Assembly: GCA_963931865.1 (NCBI GenBank)
Contig: OZ007512.1
Span: 11,602,756 to 11,666,755 of the forward strand
Length of the DNA stretch: 64,000 bases
Reading direction: 5' to 3'
Origin: Axinella damicornis
Taxonomy: Eukaryota > Porifera > Demospongiae > Axinellida > Axinellidae
Shown one piece after another: positions 20,701-31,480 of this stretch; position 1 is the first letter of the stretch, and every line of letters starts with the position of its first letter. The position numbers were made by a program, and so were the translations under genes. The notes below the pieces were generated by a model. The model saw nothing but the letters and a program-made list of their open reading frames with translations. It searched no databases and was not told the origin of the DNA.

Positions 20701-23700
20701 GAGTGCTAGACACAATATGCACAGCTAAGCCCAGCCAACTAATGCAAGCTTAGCCTAGCAACCAGGCATGCACAGTAGCTACTACAGAAGCAATCACAAA
20801 ACGCTACTACCAACTAAAAGAGCTAACACTCCTATAGACGCTGTAGTCACAGCTGCTGCCGGGGTCACGAAATCTTGACCGTCATTTTTGCTGATTGACC
20901 ACTTGACTGCATCGCAAAAGGACACTTGACCGTTTGACTGCGCTGTATTTCAGCCATTGACAGTTTGACCGGGCGCATATTTCGCCCTTGACCTGAAAAT
21001 ATACGGAAAAACGCATAGCGACTCCACCCCTTCCTTTGTATATGGGGTCAAGATGCGCCGATATAAGTCCGGTCACAGCTGCGACTACAGCAAATATAGG
21101 AGTGTCATCCCCTTGAAACTACCAGTAGTTATACTCCTGAGGTTACGGTAGTACATAGTTACATGCTGAATATAGCTATTCACTTGAGTCCGGCTTAAAT
21201 TGGCAAAGAAGAAACATACGGGAAACAACTGGGTCTGAACCAATGCACCACCCTTGACAGCGAGATTATTGACCCCTAGTCAAAATGCAGGCACAAAAAC
21301 AATTTTACACATGTAACTAACCTCTTCCCTAGCAGCCTTCAATCCATCCACCTGCTTCTTGTACTGTTTCACCTGCTGTGTCTTAGCCAGAACATCATCA
21401 TTCAGTTTCTGGTAGACTTCAATCTCGTCTTGAAGCCTTTTATTCTCAGACTGAAACTGGTGGATTGTAGTGCTGCACTTTTGAAGTTCCTCCCGAAGTT
21501 GAGAACATTTCATGTGCATCTCAGCTCGCTCATCATCTATGCGTCCAGCTGCTTGCTCACGATCATGACGTTCCCTTTGGAAATCCTCCTCCCAAAGAGC
21601 AGCCTGCATGATAATAATACATCTCACCAATACATGAGTATGTCTTTGACCTCAACCATTTTGCTGACTACCACTTTAGTTGCCGAGCATAGCAAGGCAA
21701 GTAATCTTGAGAATGGCAGTCCGATTCTGAGCTAACATTTGTATATACAAGTAGCTGAGCTCGCTTCGCTCGCTCAGCTACTTTCCCCTCGTTCGCCTAC
21801 CATGCGTAATCCGGCGCCGGACAGCTCTCTGTGCAGAGCTGCTCCCCGATTGCGTCCGCTTCAGCTGCTGTTCGCCGCTTGCGTCGCTTCAACTGCTGCT
21901 CCTTGGCCCGATTGCGGCATCCGCTTCAACTGCTGCTCCCCGTTTGCCTCCGCTTCCAGCTGCTGCTTCCTGGCCCGTTGCGGCATCCGCTTCAACTGCT
22001 GCTCCCCCATTGTGCCCGCTTCAACTGCTGCTCCCCCATTGTGCCCGCTTCAACTGCTGCTCCCCCATTGTGCCCGCTTCAACTGCTGCTCCCCGCTTGC
22101 GTCCGCTTCAGCTGCTGCTCCCGATCGCGTCCGCTTCGGCTGCTACTCCATTCTTCGCGCGCGGAGTTCGAGGTTCAGTAAATAAATTAAAGTACGAAGG
22201 TCACGCGTCACTATAGTCTAGTCCCACCCCACGAACATCCCACTTCCGTTACAGACACACACACAAACACACGGTTAAAATCTTAATGTATTGATACATA
22301 ATTATACGTGCGCAACTTCTGTCACAAGGATCGAGGCATAGCAACCAGTTGCTAGCTGTAATCATCCTGCTTTTCGTGTAGCAGACGTGTAGATGTCCAA
22401 AGTTAGAGGCCAAGTGACGATGAATGAGGTTTCAGAGCCCAACATATTCGAAACCATACCACCAAAACTACAAGGTCTACAAAAATGCGGTTTGCATTGT
22501 AGTAAAGCCCATGGATGGCAGTCTCAATGCATCGTGGTGGTGTACCCTGGTTGGTGAAATCTTGATGTAGTATTGCCTTGTTTCTGATAATTGGTTGCCT
22601 ACTGTACAACCACAACAGTCACAAATGCTTGAAATGCAGCACGCGGCATGACACTAGACGCCTATTTCCTCAAATAGTGTAGCCACAACAGTCACAAATG
22701 TAGCCTCGTTCCCAGGCCCGTGTGCCACTTTCGGTTGCACGAAAGAACACGGAGGGCATGGTATGTTTCCTCACGTGCGTGACGTCGAGGGTAGAAAGGT
22801 GGTAGAAAGGACTTAATTGAACGTGGGCGAACTGGGGCTCAGAGCAGCAAGAAGAGCAAAGGTACGAGGTAACTTACCACACGTATCTAGCTAGCGGGGG
22901 GTGACTGTCATACACACCAAGCGTTGAACGTGTAGTTGGTTGAACAATACGCAAAACTTTGCTTTTTCGTTCTGAAAATTTTGGCCGTTTGTCGATTACG
23001 TAATGCCAACGTGGCGAAACATACCAGGCTCTCCCCGCTTTTCCGTACTGCAAGCGACGAAAAGCTGGGCGGGGCCTGGGAACGAGGCTATCACAAACGC
23101 TCGAAATGCAGTATATGTGTCATGGCAGTTCGATGCCCATTTCCTGGAATAACAACAGTCACAAACGATTTCTCTCCAAAACACATGCAGCACGTGGCAA
23201 TTTCTATCTATACAATGGTACATCCAAGGTACATCCAATCTAACGGGGCCACCGTTCACCTTTTTGCCGACGCAATCCCCCTTTTTGCCTTGACCTGTGA
23301 ACCAACAACCAACCATCACATCATAATGACGTGTGCGTAGTATACGGAGGTATACGGTCCAAGTAATAAGATATACGGAAGTGCACGAGTAATGGACACG
23401 TGCAACGAATGGCGCTCGAGCGCGCGTTGACGATCCGAGGCCGTGGAAGAAGCGCGTCCTCCTACCAAGAAGCTCTGCTGTTGTGGGGCAGATTTCTTAT
23501 CACTGAACATATATCACGTCAGAAAACACTTGGCTGGGTCGAATCACTTGAAGGTACAGGCAGCGAGTGGGCTGCGGGCGCCCACGTCCACCAAGAGGAC
23601 GCCTGTGGTGCAGCGCCCGTGCGCAGAGCTGAAATGGAGGTAGCGAGAGGGCGTAGGGGGGATAGAGAGGCGGTTTTGACGGCATAAAAAGGCTAGAATC

Positions 23701-26700
23701 CCTGCAAGTACCATATTGCCACTCGGAGTACTTTTTTGCCTGAGGGGAGAAACAACCAACCAACTAAAGTGGCATTGCGTCTGGCAATTTGGTAACTGTG
23801 GCCCCCCCGTGGGTAGAAATGTATTTCCTGGAATTTTGGTATTACGCAAGGCTTCTGAGTGAACTTAGACCTAGTATTCCAAATACAAAGATGATGGCTG
23901 GTCCACTATACCTAATTCACCTACATGTGCTTTTCGTGCTTCTATCTCTCCTCTCAGGTCATCGTTCTCTCTCCTCAAAGCTCCAACTTCCCTTCTCAGC
24001 TTGGACAACTCTGCACCCTGAGTGGCCAGCGTTTCTTTAAATAGTGAAGCCTCATGCTTGACTTGAATGACATCGTCCAGTACACGGGAAGGCTTACTTT
24101 TCAAATTCTCATATAAGGCTAGCAATGAGAGATACTTCTGGTCAAGAGTGTCACGTTGTTGCTTTACTTTGGATAGCTCTTGGAGAAGTCCTTGACGATC
24201 AAGTTCTGCATCAGAGAGTGCTAACTTAATCACGGCAATTCCTCCTTCCAGCTCAGCAACCTCAGCCTGAAGAAATAATTTCTATGACAGCTACAACACA
24301 AATGGTTACATGACAAGTTATGCAGTGACCATGATATTGTACCTTTGAGAAGTTGAGATCAGTTGTCAGTTGTCTGACTGCAGCTTCAGTCTGTTCTAGC
24401 TGGTGGTGAAGTTGATCATTTATTGATTTCTGCACTTCTAATTGCAGACGCAGAGCTACTTTCCCTTCCTACAGGGGAGGGGGGAGGGGGGGAGGGGGAG
24501 GGGGAGGGGAGAGGGGGGAGGGGGGAGGGGGGGAGGGGGGAGGGGGGAGGGGAGGGGGGGAGGAGGGAGGGGGGAGGAGGGAGGGGGGAGAAGGGAGGGG
24601 GGAGGGGAATCTAAGCCATCAACTCGTATGATGTAACCATGCATTTCATTCCGCAACATACCTTTTGCTTTTTCTCCTCTTTTGCAATTTCATTTTCAGT
24701 CACTTCCAAGTCGCCACGGAGATGCTCAACTTCCATTTTATAACTGTCTCTCTCCTGTTCCATCCTCAGCTTTTCACCCTGGAGAGAGAATGCAACTATA
24801 ACAACATATTCATACACACACAGATTCTCATGAGTCAAGTGCAATACTAACCTCCGCTACAGCAAGCAACTGTTCAAGTTGTGGAACTTGGTCAGTTCCT
24901 GAACGATCCTCCTTTGTTTCATCTATGGGAATCTCTTCACCCCTCATAGCCTCCTTCTCCTTTTGTATAGGAATACAATAGGTGTGATACAGAAGGTCAC
25001 CTGTGGGGTTCCATGCATTGCAGTGTATTGATTAGATACCTTTATTATAGCACTCAATTCTCGTTTCAGCTTCAACACCTGCTTGCTCTGCTCTTTGATA
25101 TGCTTTATAACACCCTCAAATGATCGAACTTGTACTTGCAGGCTTTCAACTTTTTGCTCTTTGCTCTCGAGGGCTCGCTTCAACGTAGCTATTTCCACCC
25201 TGGGGTCAGTGCCAGGTGGTAGGTCGTCATACTTAAGTGAGGCTTGTAATGGAACTCCATTTCCAGTTGCTTGCTGTTGCAACAACTCCAATTCTTCATC
25301 TCTGGCCTGGAGTTTTTCCTGAAGTGCTTTCACTTGCTCAGCCATTTTCACATCGCATTCTTCCCTCTTCAGTAGGAGTGCTTCCTCGCTTGCTCCCTGT
25401 GACTTCATTAGACTCAACTCCCTCTGTCTCAACCGTAACTCCAGTTCCCCATTTTCTTCTTTGAGGTCTTCCAACTCACGCAGAACAGCCTCCAGTTCAG
25501 TTCCTTTCACCCACATGTCTTCCTCAAGTTGGTTTACTTTGGCTTCAAGCTTAGACTTTTGCTGACGAAGTGTTTCCTCAAGCTGTATTTTGAATTGATT
25601 ATGAACCATTTCTTGCTCAAGGAGCTCATCTTGTTTTTTTCTGAGTTGTGTTTCACGTTTTACAGCCTCTTGCTCCATTTGATGTAATTCCTGTAGTAGC
25701 ATTTGCTCTCTTTGCTGTAACTCCTGTCGTAGAACTTGCTCTCTTTGCTGAATCTGTTGCTCCACTTTAAGAGTGGTTTCTTCCTCCTTGCTCTGCGATT
25801 CCTTTTCATGGCTTCTCCTCACCTGTGCTACTTGCAATTCCAAAGCATCGTCCTGACGCTTGCGCAAGTCAGATAGGGATGACTCGTATTGCTTCTGTTT
25901 ATCTTCCAACTGGGTTTTGTGCCTCCGCTCTGCATCTGCTAATTTCACCTGAAACTCCCTCGTTCCTTTCATCATATCCTTATCATACATCTCTTGAAAT
26001 TGTGATCGGCTTTCAGTCAGCTGTCTGTCTTTCTCTTCTAGAGCTCTCTTATGCTGCAGCTTCAGTTGCTCCATCTGTGCTTCATGACCTTTGGTCACCT
26101 GATCGGCTTCCTGAGCACTTTGCTGGGGAATATCCTTCTGCTGCTGCTCTTCATACTGCCTTCGTTTATCAGCCATTTCTTCCAAGGATCTTATCTGTTC
26201 TTGCTGAAGCTGTTGGTTTTCACCCAGCAGTCTTTCCTTCTCTGCCTCAAGTTGTTGGGCTGCCTTCTGCAGCTGTGTCTCATAATTCTCAGTCATTTGT
26301 TTCTTTTCCTGAGCATGCCGCTCTTGCTCTTGCTGAAGCTGTGTCTGGCTATCTTGAAGCCGTTTCTCCGCCTTTTGGACAAAACGCTGGACTTGTGTCT
26401 CTTTCTCACGCAATTTCATTCGCATTTCTTCGCCTTTCTCAGCCAGTTCTTGCCGCAAGTTCTGTAGCTGGGATTCTTGGGTTTGAGTAACTTTAATCTG
26501 GGTGTTGTGTACGTGTTGCCGCTCTTCATTAAAACGTTTTTCCTTCTGAGTCAGTTCCTCCTGCAACTTCTTGGTTTCAGAATCTCTGGCAGAAATTTCC
26601 TCTTCCTTTTCACGCAGCTGTTTCCGAAATACAGCTCTAAGTGCCTTTTCCTGGTTGCCCAATTCCGCTTTGTGTTGCTGCAACAGCCTCTCCTCCTCAA

Positions 26701-29176
26701 GCTTAATTTTCTCCTGCAAAGCACTAGCATGCTTCTCTTCCAAGTCAGCCGAGGCTCGTCGGTGTTCTGTTTCTCTGCGCTGTACCTCTCCTTCAAGCCT
26801 TGAACTCGTATCAGAATTCAGAAGTTTCTGTTCCAGTTCACGAATTCTTTCCTCATGGCTATGCATTTGCTCAGCGGTTGGTGAAACTGCAGTCGGTGAA
26901 AGTGGACCACCACTGGCTTGTGAATCACACGATGAGACGGTGGACGGTTTTTGGACAGAAGCACCTGCCCCAAGAGGCTACACACAGAAGATGTAAAATG
27001 ATGTACTGATTATAGATAGACATTACAGCAATACTCAGTTGATCATTTGCAATACAGGTTATAGACATGCATTATGTAGGTCGTCCCAAGTGGGACTTGC
27101 GAGCTCTGAAAGAACACGCGAATGGTGAGCTGCTAATGTTCAAAGGTTGCCTAATTATAATTATATTGCAGTGAAAGATACTTGGCTTCCCATCTAGTTT
27201 CTACATGTACCATTTTATGCCTGCTTTTGGCCTAACGTGCATTGTGTACCTGCTGCTTTGCAATTACGTGGCTAACTAGTGCACTCCTGCAATATACAGT
27301 AACACATGCTTGGCAGATAATACACACTTCCTTATGCAGGTACCATATTTTACTATATTGACCTCAAGTGCTGTGTAACACCGCATGAATAACAAGATGA
27401 AATTCATGACCATACCTAATTTACAAACACATTGTAAAGCTGGCTTCCTACAACTGGACGCACTCATTCAAGGAATATATAACTCGTGTTCTGACATCCA
27501 CGCCCTCCGGCGGAGAATATCTGGTGGCTTGAGATACATTGCTTGTCACAGAGGTGTGTCCAACAAAGTTAAGTAATTCTTTATTGCGCTAAGACGCCTC
27601 TCTCTCTGTGTTGCGTAGCCATACCTTCAGTAAGTAAGTTCTACATACGAGCTGTTTAAACTGAGCTGTGTTTGACTCTTCGATTGTTCGGTGATGCAAC
27701 CTTATGATCCATGCACTCCATGATTTCATTGGTCATCCTACCTTCCAGATGAGGAGACGAGAAATCCACCAGACATCTCCACCCGAGGGGGTGAGGATGG
27801 ATGGGCACAAGACTAGAGTCAAACAATACACAAGGCAGCCTGAACAAGTAATTACGCAACCTTGGCGACACTGAGCTGCTTACTTGAGACAACGTAGAGA
27901 AGGCATAGGTAGGTTCCCTTAAGCTATTGTTTGTGGGTGCTAGCTCCTAGCTAACTACGACTATTCAGGAAGTTACACCCCAGCCCTCAAACCAACAAAT
28001 ATGATGGGAAGGCAACAACTTTTTCCTATAGCTGGACATGAAAACTAATACGCTTCTTCCACATAAAGTTTCAACTGCCTCTCTTTATTTCATACCCCAT
28101 TCTCACTAAAATCTACACCACAATAATAACTAACAGTCATACTCCTTCACATTCTTATCCCAGGAAGGGGGCTAGGCATATTAACGACTAACCCATATTA
28201 AGTACGGTAGGCACACTAATAAAGGCGCCGTTATAAAATAATTACGATCGGCGGGGACGCCTTCATTGGAGAGAGTAAAATTGCTGCAGACTCTTAGGGG
28301 TGCTTTGTTTCGAGAGGCGCTTTGTAATTAGAGCGACATTACAGTCGTCAGTGTCCGCGTGCTGATCAGTGTTCGCCAGCAGTGAACTCCAGCTCTTCCC
28401 GCTGTCTAGGACGATTCGGCTTTCGTGCTGCAAGGGGCCGAACGATAGGCTGATGGCGCAGCAGAGTATGCCAATCGTCTGTCAGCCATCTACACAGCGA
28501 GACTGGTCGTGCAAAAATCTCTCTTATTGGAAGGCGCCCCCCAAAAACACTTCTATGGCTAGCTAGAGAGTGGCCTCCTTAGAGCGGAAAAAGTACATTC
28601 AGGTCGTGGGGGTACCTTTATTGGATAGGCACCTTAATTAGAGCGCCTATGGTAGAGTCTAATCACACATGGAATACTGAGAGCAATCTTTAATAGGGAT
28701 GCCGATATAGCTAGCACAGACAAGTACATTCTCAGTTAGCCTCGTACCCAGGCCCGACGGTCGGGCCTGGGTACGAGGCTAATTCTCAGTGAAAGATGAT
28801 ATACCTCAATCGTCTCACTCTGCCTGCCAGCATCACCCACTGCAGCCAGACTACTGGTTGGGGACTGTACGTTCTTTTTTGACGTTGGCTTGGGAGAACT
28901 TGAACTGCTTCTTCCGGCGAGACTCATCACTCTTTTAGTGAATGATTTCTTCCGTTTCTTTAATGGATCCCCTTCGCCACTTGCTTCATGATCAGCGTTG
29001 CTAGAAGTTTCTACTGGGCCATCTCCACCCCTGGACACAGCACTCGCCCCTGGTGATTTGCCATGCCCTGTTTTCTGACCTGTGTCAGCACCGTCTTCTA
29101 TAAATCGGGTTTCCACTTCACGATCGGCAGGCAACCCTTTCCCTTTCTTGCCCTTTGGCTTTCCGGCCCTTGACAT
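16730..29176 (-). CDS. Gene C: coiled-coil / UBAN / TKL kinase (type 2), about 1419 aa
   Basis: Eight phase-0 exons: 28805-29176, 25040-26977, 24852-24959, 24662-24778, 24343-24468, 23925-24266, 21322-21603 and 16730-17704. Layout: basic N-terminus (1-124), one continuous coiled coil (125-770), coiled-coil cassette (771-1001), UBAN exon with EDFQRERHDR (1002-1095), then a kinase with its glycine loop near 1176. There is no CARD-like exon: the 646-codon exon begins like gene A exon 2 and ends like gene A exon 6, so everything between, including the CARD, is missing. Introns carry several transposons, and the promoter block lies at 29602-29659. Role inferred: ubiquitin-binding scaffold kinase, cytoplasmic. 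Splice sites are read by eye. Confidence 0.8.
18151..19250. mobile_element. 1.1-kb TIR element flanked by TA
   Basis: Ends read ccgtaatctcccgataat and, inverted, ccataatctcccgaaaat. TA flanks both sides, which suits a TA-targeting family. It lies in the gene C intron before the kinase exon. No transposase ORF seen. Confidence 0.65.
19581..19637. repeat. Perfect 27-bp-arm hairpin
   Basis: The left arm begins tgtgatagcatggcttgcag and is mirrored exactly after a 3-base loop (ata). It is in an intron of gene C. Confidence 0.85.
19758..20355. mobile_element. Left arm of an inverted-arm (foldback) element
   Basis: From acattaagaatttaat through ggaagtgggatgttcg, then a tandem array of about 35-bp units containing gcagcagttgaagcgga, ending in a run of agcgagctcagaagc units near gctcagctacttgtac. 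The inverted counterpart is 21738-22297. Confidence 0.75.
21322..21603 (-). CDS. Gene C UBAN exon (shortened)
   Basis: 94 codons. It opens AALWEEDFQRERHDREQAAG, keeping the full DFxxERxxR core. About 80 residues of downstream coil found in genes A and B (176 and 179 codons) are missing, but the end (LNDDVLAKTQQVKQYKKQVD) is the same, so the exon has an internal in-frame deletion. It lies between the two inverted foldback arms. Confidence 0.8.
21738..22297. mobile_element. Right arm of the inverted-arm (foldback) element
   Basis: Inverse of 19758-20355: caagtagctgagctcgcttc, then about 29-35-bp units containing aactgctgctccccc, then cgaacatcccacttccgt and an end near taaaatcttaatgt. Confidence 0.75.
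22701..23090. mobile_element. Mutator-type MITE with 9-bp TSD
   Basis: Ends tagcctcgttcccaggcc and ggcctgggaacgaggcta. Flanked by TCACAAATG (22692-22700) and TCACAAACG (23091-23099), a 9-bp duplication with one mismatch. Located in a gene C intron. Confidence 0.8.
23245..23805 (+). mobile_element. 0.56-kb TIR element with zinc-finger mini-ORF, copy 2
   Basis: Inverted relative to the copy at 13070-13625, with the same ends (ggggccac...gtggcccc). It carries the mini-ORF at 23443-23643 on the plus strand (MEEARPPTKKLCCCGADFLS). Located in a gene C intron. Confidence 0.85.
23443..23643 (+). CDS. 66-aa zinc-finger-like ORF, copy 2
   Basis: Same length and layout as the ORF at 13231-13431. Cys and His positions and the KHLAGSNHLKVQAASGLRAP segment are conserved. 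Most differences fall in CSCGADRSSLSVYN versus CCCGADFLSLNIYH. It may be a DNA-binding remnant of a transposase. Confidence 0.5.
   Translation: MEEARPPTKKLCCCGADFLSLNIYHVRKHLAGSNHLKVQAASGLRAPTSTKRTPVVQRPCAELKWR
23925..24959 (-). CDS. Gene C coiled-coil cassette (four exons)
   Basis: Exons 24852-24959 (36 codons), 24662-24778 (39), 24343-24468 (42) and 23925-24266 (114). They are paralogous to gene A exons 7-10, with equal lengths for the middle two and a shorter last exon. All phase 0. Confidence 0.8.
24474..24608. repeat. (GGGGA)n-type G-rich tract
   Basis: About 135 bp of purine-only GGGGA/GGGGGGA repeat forming the acceptor side of the intron before exon 24343-24468. On the minus (transcribed) strand it reads as an extreme pyrimidine tract running into CCCTGTAG. 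Confidence 0.9.
25040..26977 (-). CDS. Gene C exon 2, fused long coiled coil
   Basis: 646 codons, phase 0. Its start (RIRELEQKLLNSDTSSRLE) matches gene A exon 2, and its end (YDDLPPGTDPRVEIATLK, KQVLKLKRELSA) matches gene A exon 6. The linker, CARD-like and DDIYQ exons of gene A have no counterpart between them. No splice site is needed to keep the frame open. Confidence 0.85.
28203..28654. mobile_element. Non-autonomous TIR element in gene C intron 1
   Basis: The left end tacggtaggcacactaataa matches, inverted, the right end ttaattagagcgcctatggt with several mismatches. TA lies at both edges. Confidence 0.5.
28737..28781. mobile_element. 45-bp perfectly palindromic MITE with 9-bp TSD
   Basis: Reads tagcctcgtacccaggcccg and its exact reverse complement. 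Flanked by ATTCTCAGT at 28728-28736 and 28782-28790. It ends 24 bp from the gene C exon 1 donor. Confidence 0.8.
28805..29176 (-). CDS. Gene C exon 1, basic Ser/Thr-rich N-terminus
   Basis: 124 codons, ATG at 29176 (MSRAGKPKGKKGKGLPADRE). Almost the same as gene B exon 1 and clearly related to gene A exon 1. Donor GTATAT. Contains a basic patch PLKKRKKSFTKRV. Confidence 0.85.
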
Positions 29177-29250
29177 GTTCTCGCCCACGGTACAAAGAGT
29201 TTGTACGAAATTCGTTCGTCAAACTACTCGCAGCTAGGCCATGGCCGACC

Positions 29251-29567
29251 TAGTCTGGTTCCCAGACCCACCGAGAGGAAGGGTCTGGGCAAATGAACCG
29301 CGCTTCCGCATAGCCGAGGAATTTCATTCACTGGGCATTATTAGTTGCTGTGAGTAGGTGAGAAGCCGCAGATGCGGGACTCGCGACTGATGAATAACAT
29401 TATGTACGGGTGCGCGCGCGCATATAACGCAGTCACACATACTAGATAACGTACGTGCGGTTTTCCCTAATCGAATCAACACTTTCTGCGGAATGCAGTG
29501 CTCGGCTACGCGGAAGTGCAAGTCATTTGCCCAGACCCTTCCTCTCGGTGGGTCTGGGAACCAGACT
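29251..29567. mobile_element. Mutator-type MITE between the gene C promoter block and its ATG
   Basis: Terminal inverted repeats of about 45 bp, starting tagtctggttcccagaccca and apparently perfect. A 10-bp TSD, ATGGCCGACC, lies at 29241-29250 and 29568-29577. Confidence 0.9.
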
Positions 29568-29601
29568 ATGGCCGACCCAGATTCGACGACTGAACTTGCA
29601 A

Positions 29602-29659
29602 GGGGAATTACCCGGTGGTTTACCCTACAGTCCACGGAAAATATCCGACGATGACGTCA
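29602..29659 (-). promoter_or_regulatory. Conserved promoter block of gene C with CRE/ATF site
   Basis: Same block as 15651-15708. TGACGTCA at 29652-29659. GGGTAATTCCCC is present on the minus strand. The MITE insertion has moved it about 330 bp further from the ATG. Confidence 0.7.
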
Positions 29660-31076
29660 GCTAGGTAACTTCATTCCATGAGAGGAGATTTTGGGAACGA
29701 GACTCGATCCCTTTTTCAGCTGCGATTGAGCTCTCACAAGGCATCCTGAACGGAGCATGAGAGGGGTTCGCAGCTGGTAGACAAACAAGATAATATATAG
29801 CCTATAATTATATTATAATTATGGACTACATACAAGTAAGCATGTATAGCTCCCCCGTACTGGGGCGCTGATTATGCAAATAAAAATTCCAGTATACATA
29901 TATAATGATGCAATGTCATGAGCTCTAGTGCAACACATCTCACTATATATCAATGATTGAGGAAATTAATTTTAAACGTCTCCAATGCAATGCCTACCAA
30001 TATTCAAGTATAGTATATTGACTCGGGTCAAAGATCAAGTTCTCAGCTTAGTCAATGCACTACACACTTTTCTACACCAGGACATAATATTGTACTCAAG
30101 TTTGTTCCTAGCTAGGCCATGCAATTGTGCCTGAACCATTTTAGATCACTTGCTGGACCCAAAGCTGTAATTGATGGACCACCAAATTATTTTGTGTTCC
30201 TTTAAAAATTGAGAACAGTATAGCCACTAGCCACCCCTAAGGAACACCATCCATGGCCAGAGATGACGGTAAAGTATAGATTATTTTGCTCTTCGTATAA
30301 TTTATAACAATGACATAGTCACTAAGATTGCACTGTACATCCTTTATGCTGATGATCTCTGCATACAGGATGATTACTATATATCAATGCCATAATGCAT
30401 ATATCCGATGTACTATAAAAGGCCACCCTTCCCTCTTATATACATACATGTATCATTGGCTGGTCTCCATGCAGAATTAATTATTCAGCATCAAACTGAT
30501 AATGTATGGCAGATCAGCTATAGTGTTCCATGTGGCAAAATGCTATTCTAGCAGGCTACATGTATAGCTGATTCAGAAGTTAATTTGTTACTGTTGAGAG
30601 ATAGGCTGCATGGGGTAACTTCTAGTTTTGGGAGATGTTCTCTAGCAGTTTCGCAAATCTAGCGTGCAGCCGTGCACATCAGTTCGGCTTGAGGAAATTT
30701 TTGCAATGAATTGCATGCACAACTTAAAACCAACTCCTTATATATAAGCAGATGCCATGGTCTGGCTTAGAAGTTCATTTCCTGCATGTGAAAAGGAATT
30801 TCTCATGCATGCATGCATGGACAGACAATGACAGCAACAGCTATAATTATAATTATAGCATGATAATCAGCTTTAGTGGCTGTTGCTAATACACATTGTC
30901 TGCCAATCTGTCTCGATACATCATTCTACATTTTTATTCTTCTTGAAAATACGTACGTATATTATAGATATAGAGACAACAGTGCAATATTAACATTAAA
31001 ATTCATAAATTAATTTTGCTAACCTCAAAAGATAATCCAAAGGGTAAAATTAAAACTCAACTAGTAATTCAACGAG
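29660..31076. other. AT-rich intergenic region between genes B and C
   Basis: No supported ORF. It holds gene B's 3' UTR (possible AATAAA on the minus strand near 30935) and a stretch near 30290-30370 (aatgacatagtcactaagat) resembling 59340-59400 downstream of gene D. Confidence 0.5.
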
Positions 31077-31480
31077 CTACTGCTGTGGCGGGTAAGGGGA
31101 TCTGTTATGTCGTGGTCTAGGAACGGGGTACGATGGTTGCAACCCATACTGGGGCTGTGCTGGGCCAGCTGCTGGCTGTACGGTTGGCCTTCTATAGTAC
31201 CGTGTATTCACAGCTGTGGGAGACTGGACATTCACCCCTTGTTGCATGGGATGGATCTGTTGGACATTCTGTGAAAGAAAAACAACGTACATAATTCTTG
31301 TGAATTGAAGGGGTAAAGGGGATTTCTCATAAGCACCATGCACCATGGCAGTATGCAGCAATGTCCCGCAAGTACCTGTCCCATCCCCCTCCCAAGCAGT
31401 TCCTCTCTCTCTCTCTGTAGCTGCACAGTTTGAGCCCACAGTTCCGTAAGCTGTTGATGTGATGCAGAAACCTGCTGCTC
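31077..31480 (-). CDS. Gene B C-terminal exons 10 and 11
   Basis: Exon 31376-31480 (35 codons, EQQVSASHQQLTELWAQTVQ) is coil-like. Exon 31077-31268 (63 codons plus TAG) is a Gln/Pro/Tyr/Arg-rich tail ending NRSPYPPQQ. The start of the first resembles gene 0 exon 417-497. Confidence 0.75.

Larger units (their letters stand above)
26978..28804. other. Gene C intron 1, no gene seen
   Basis: This 1.8-kb intron contains the element at 28203-28654 and the 45-bp palindrome at 28737-28781. I see no other coding support. Confidence 0.5.
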
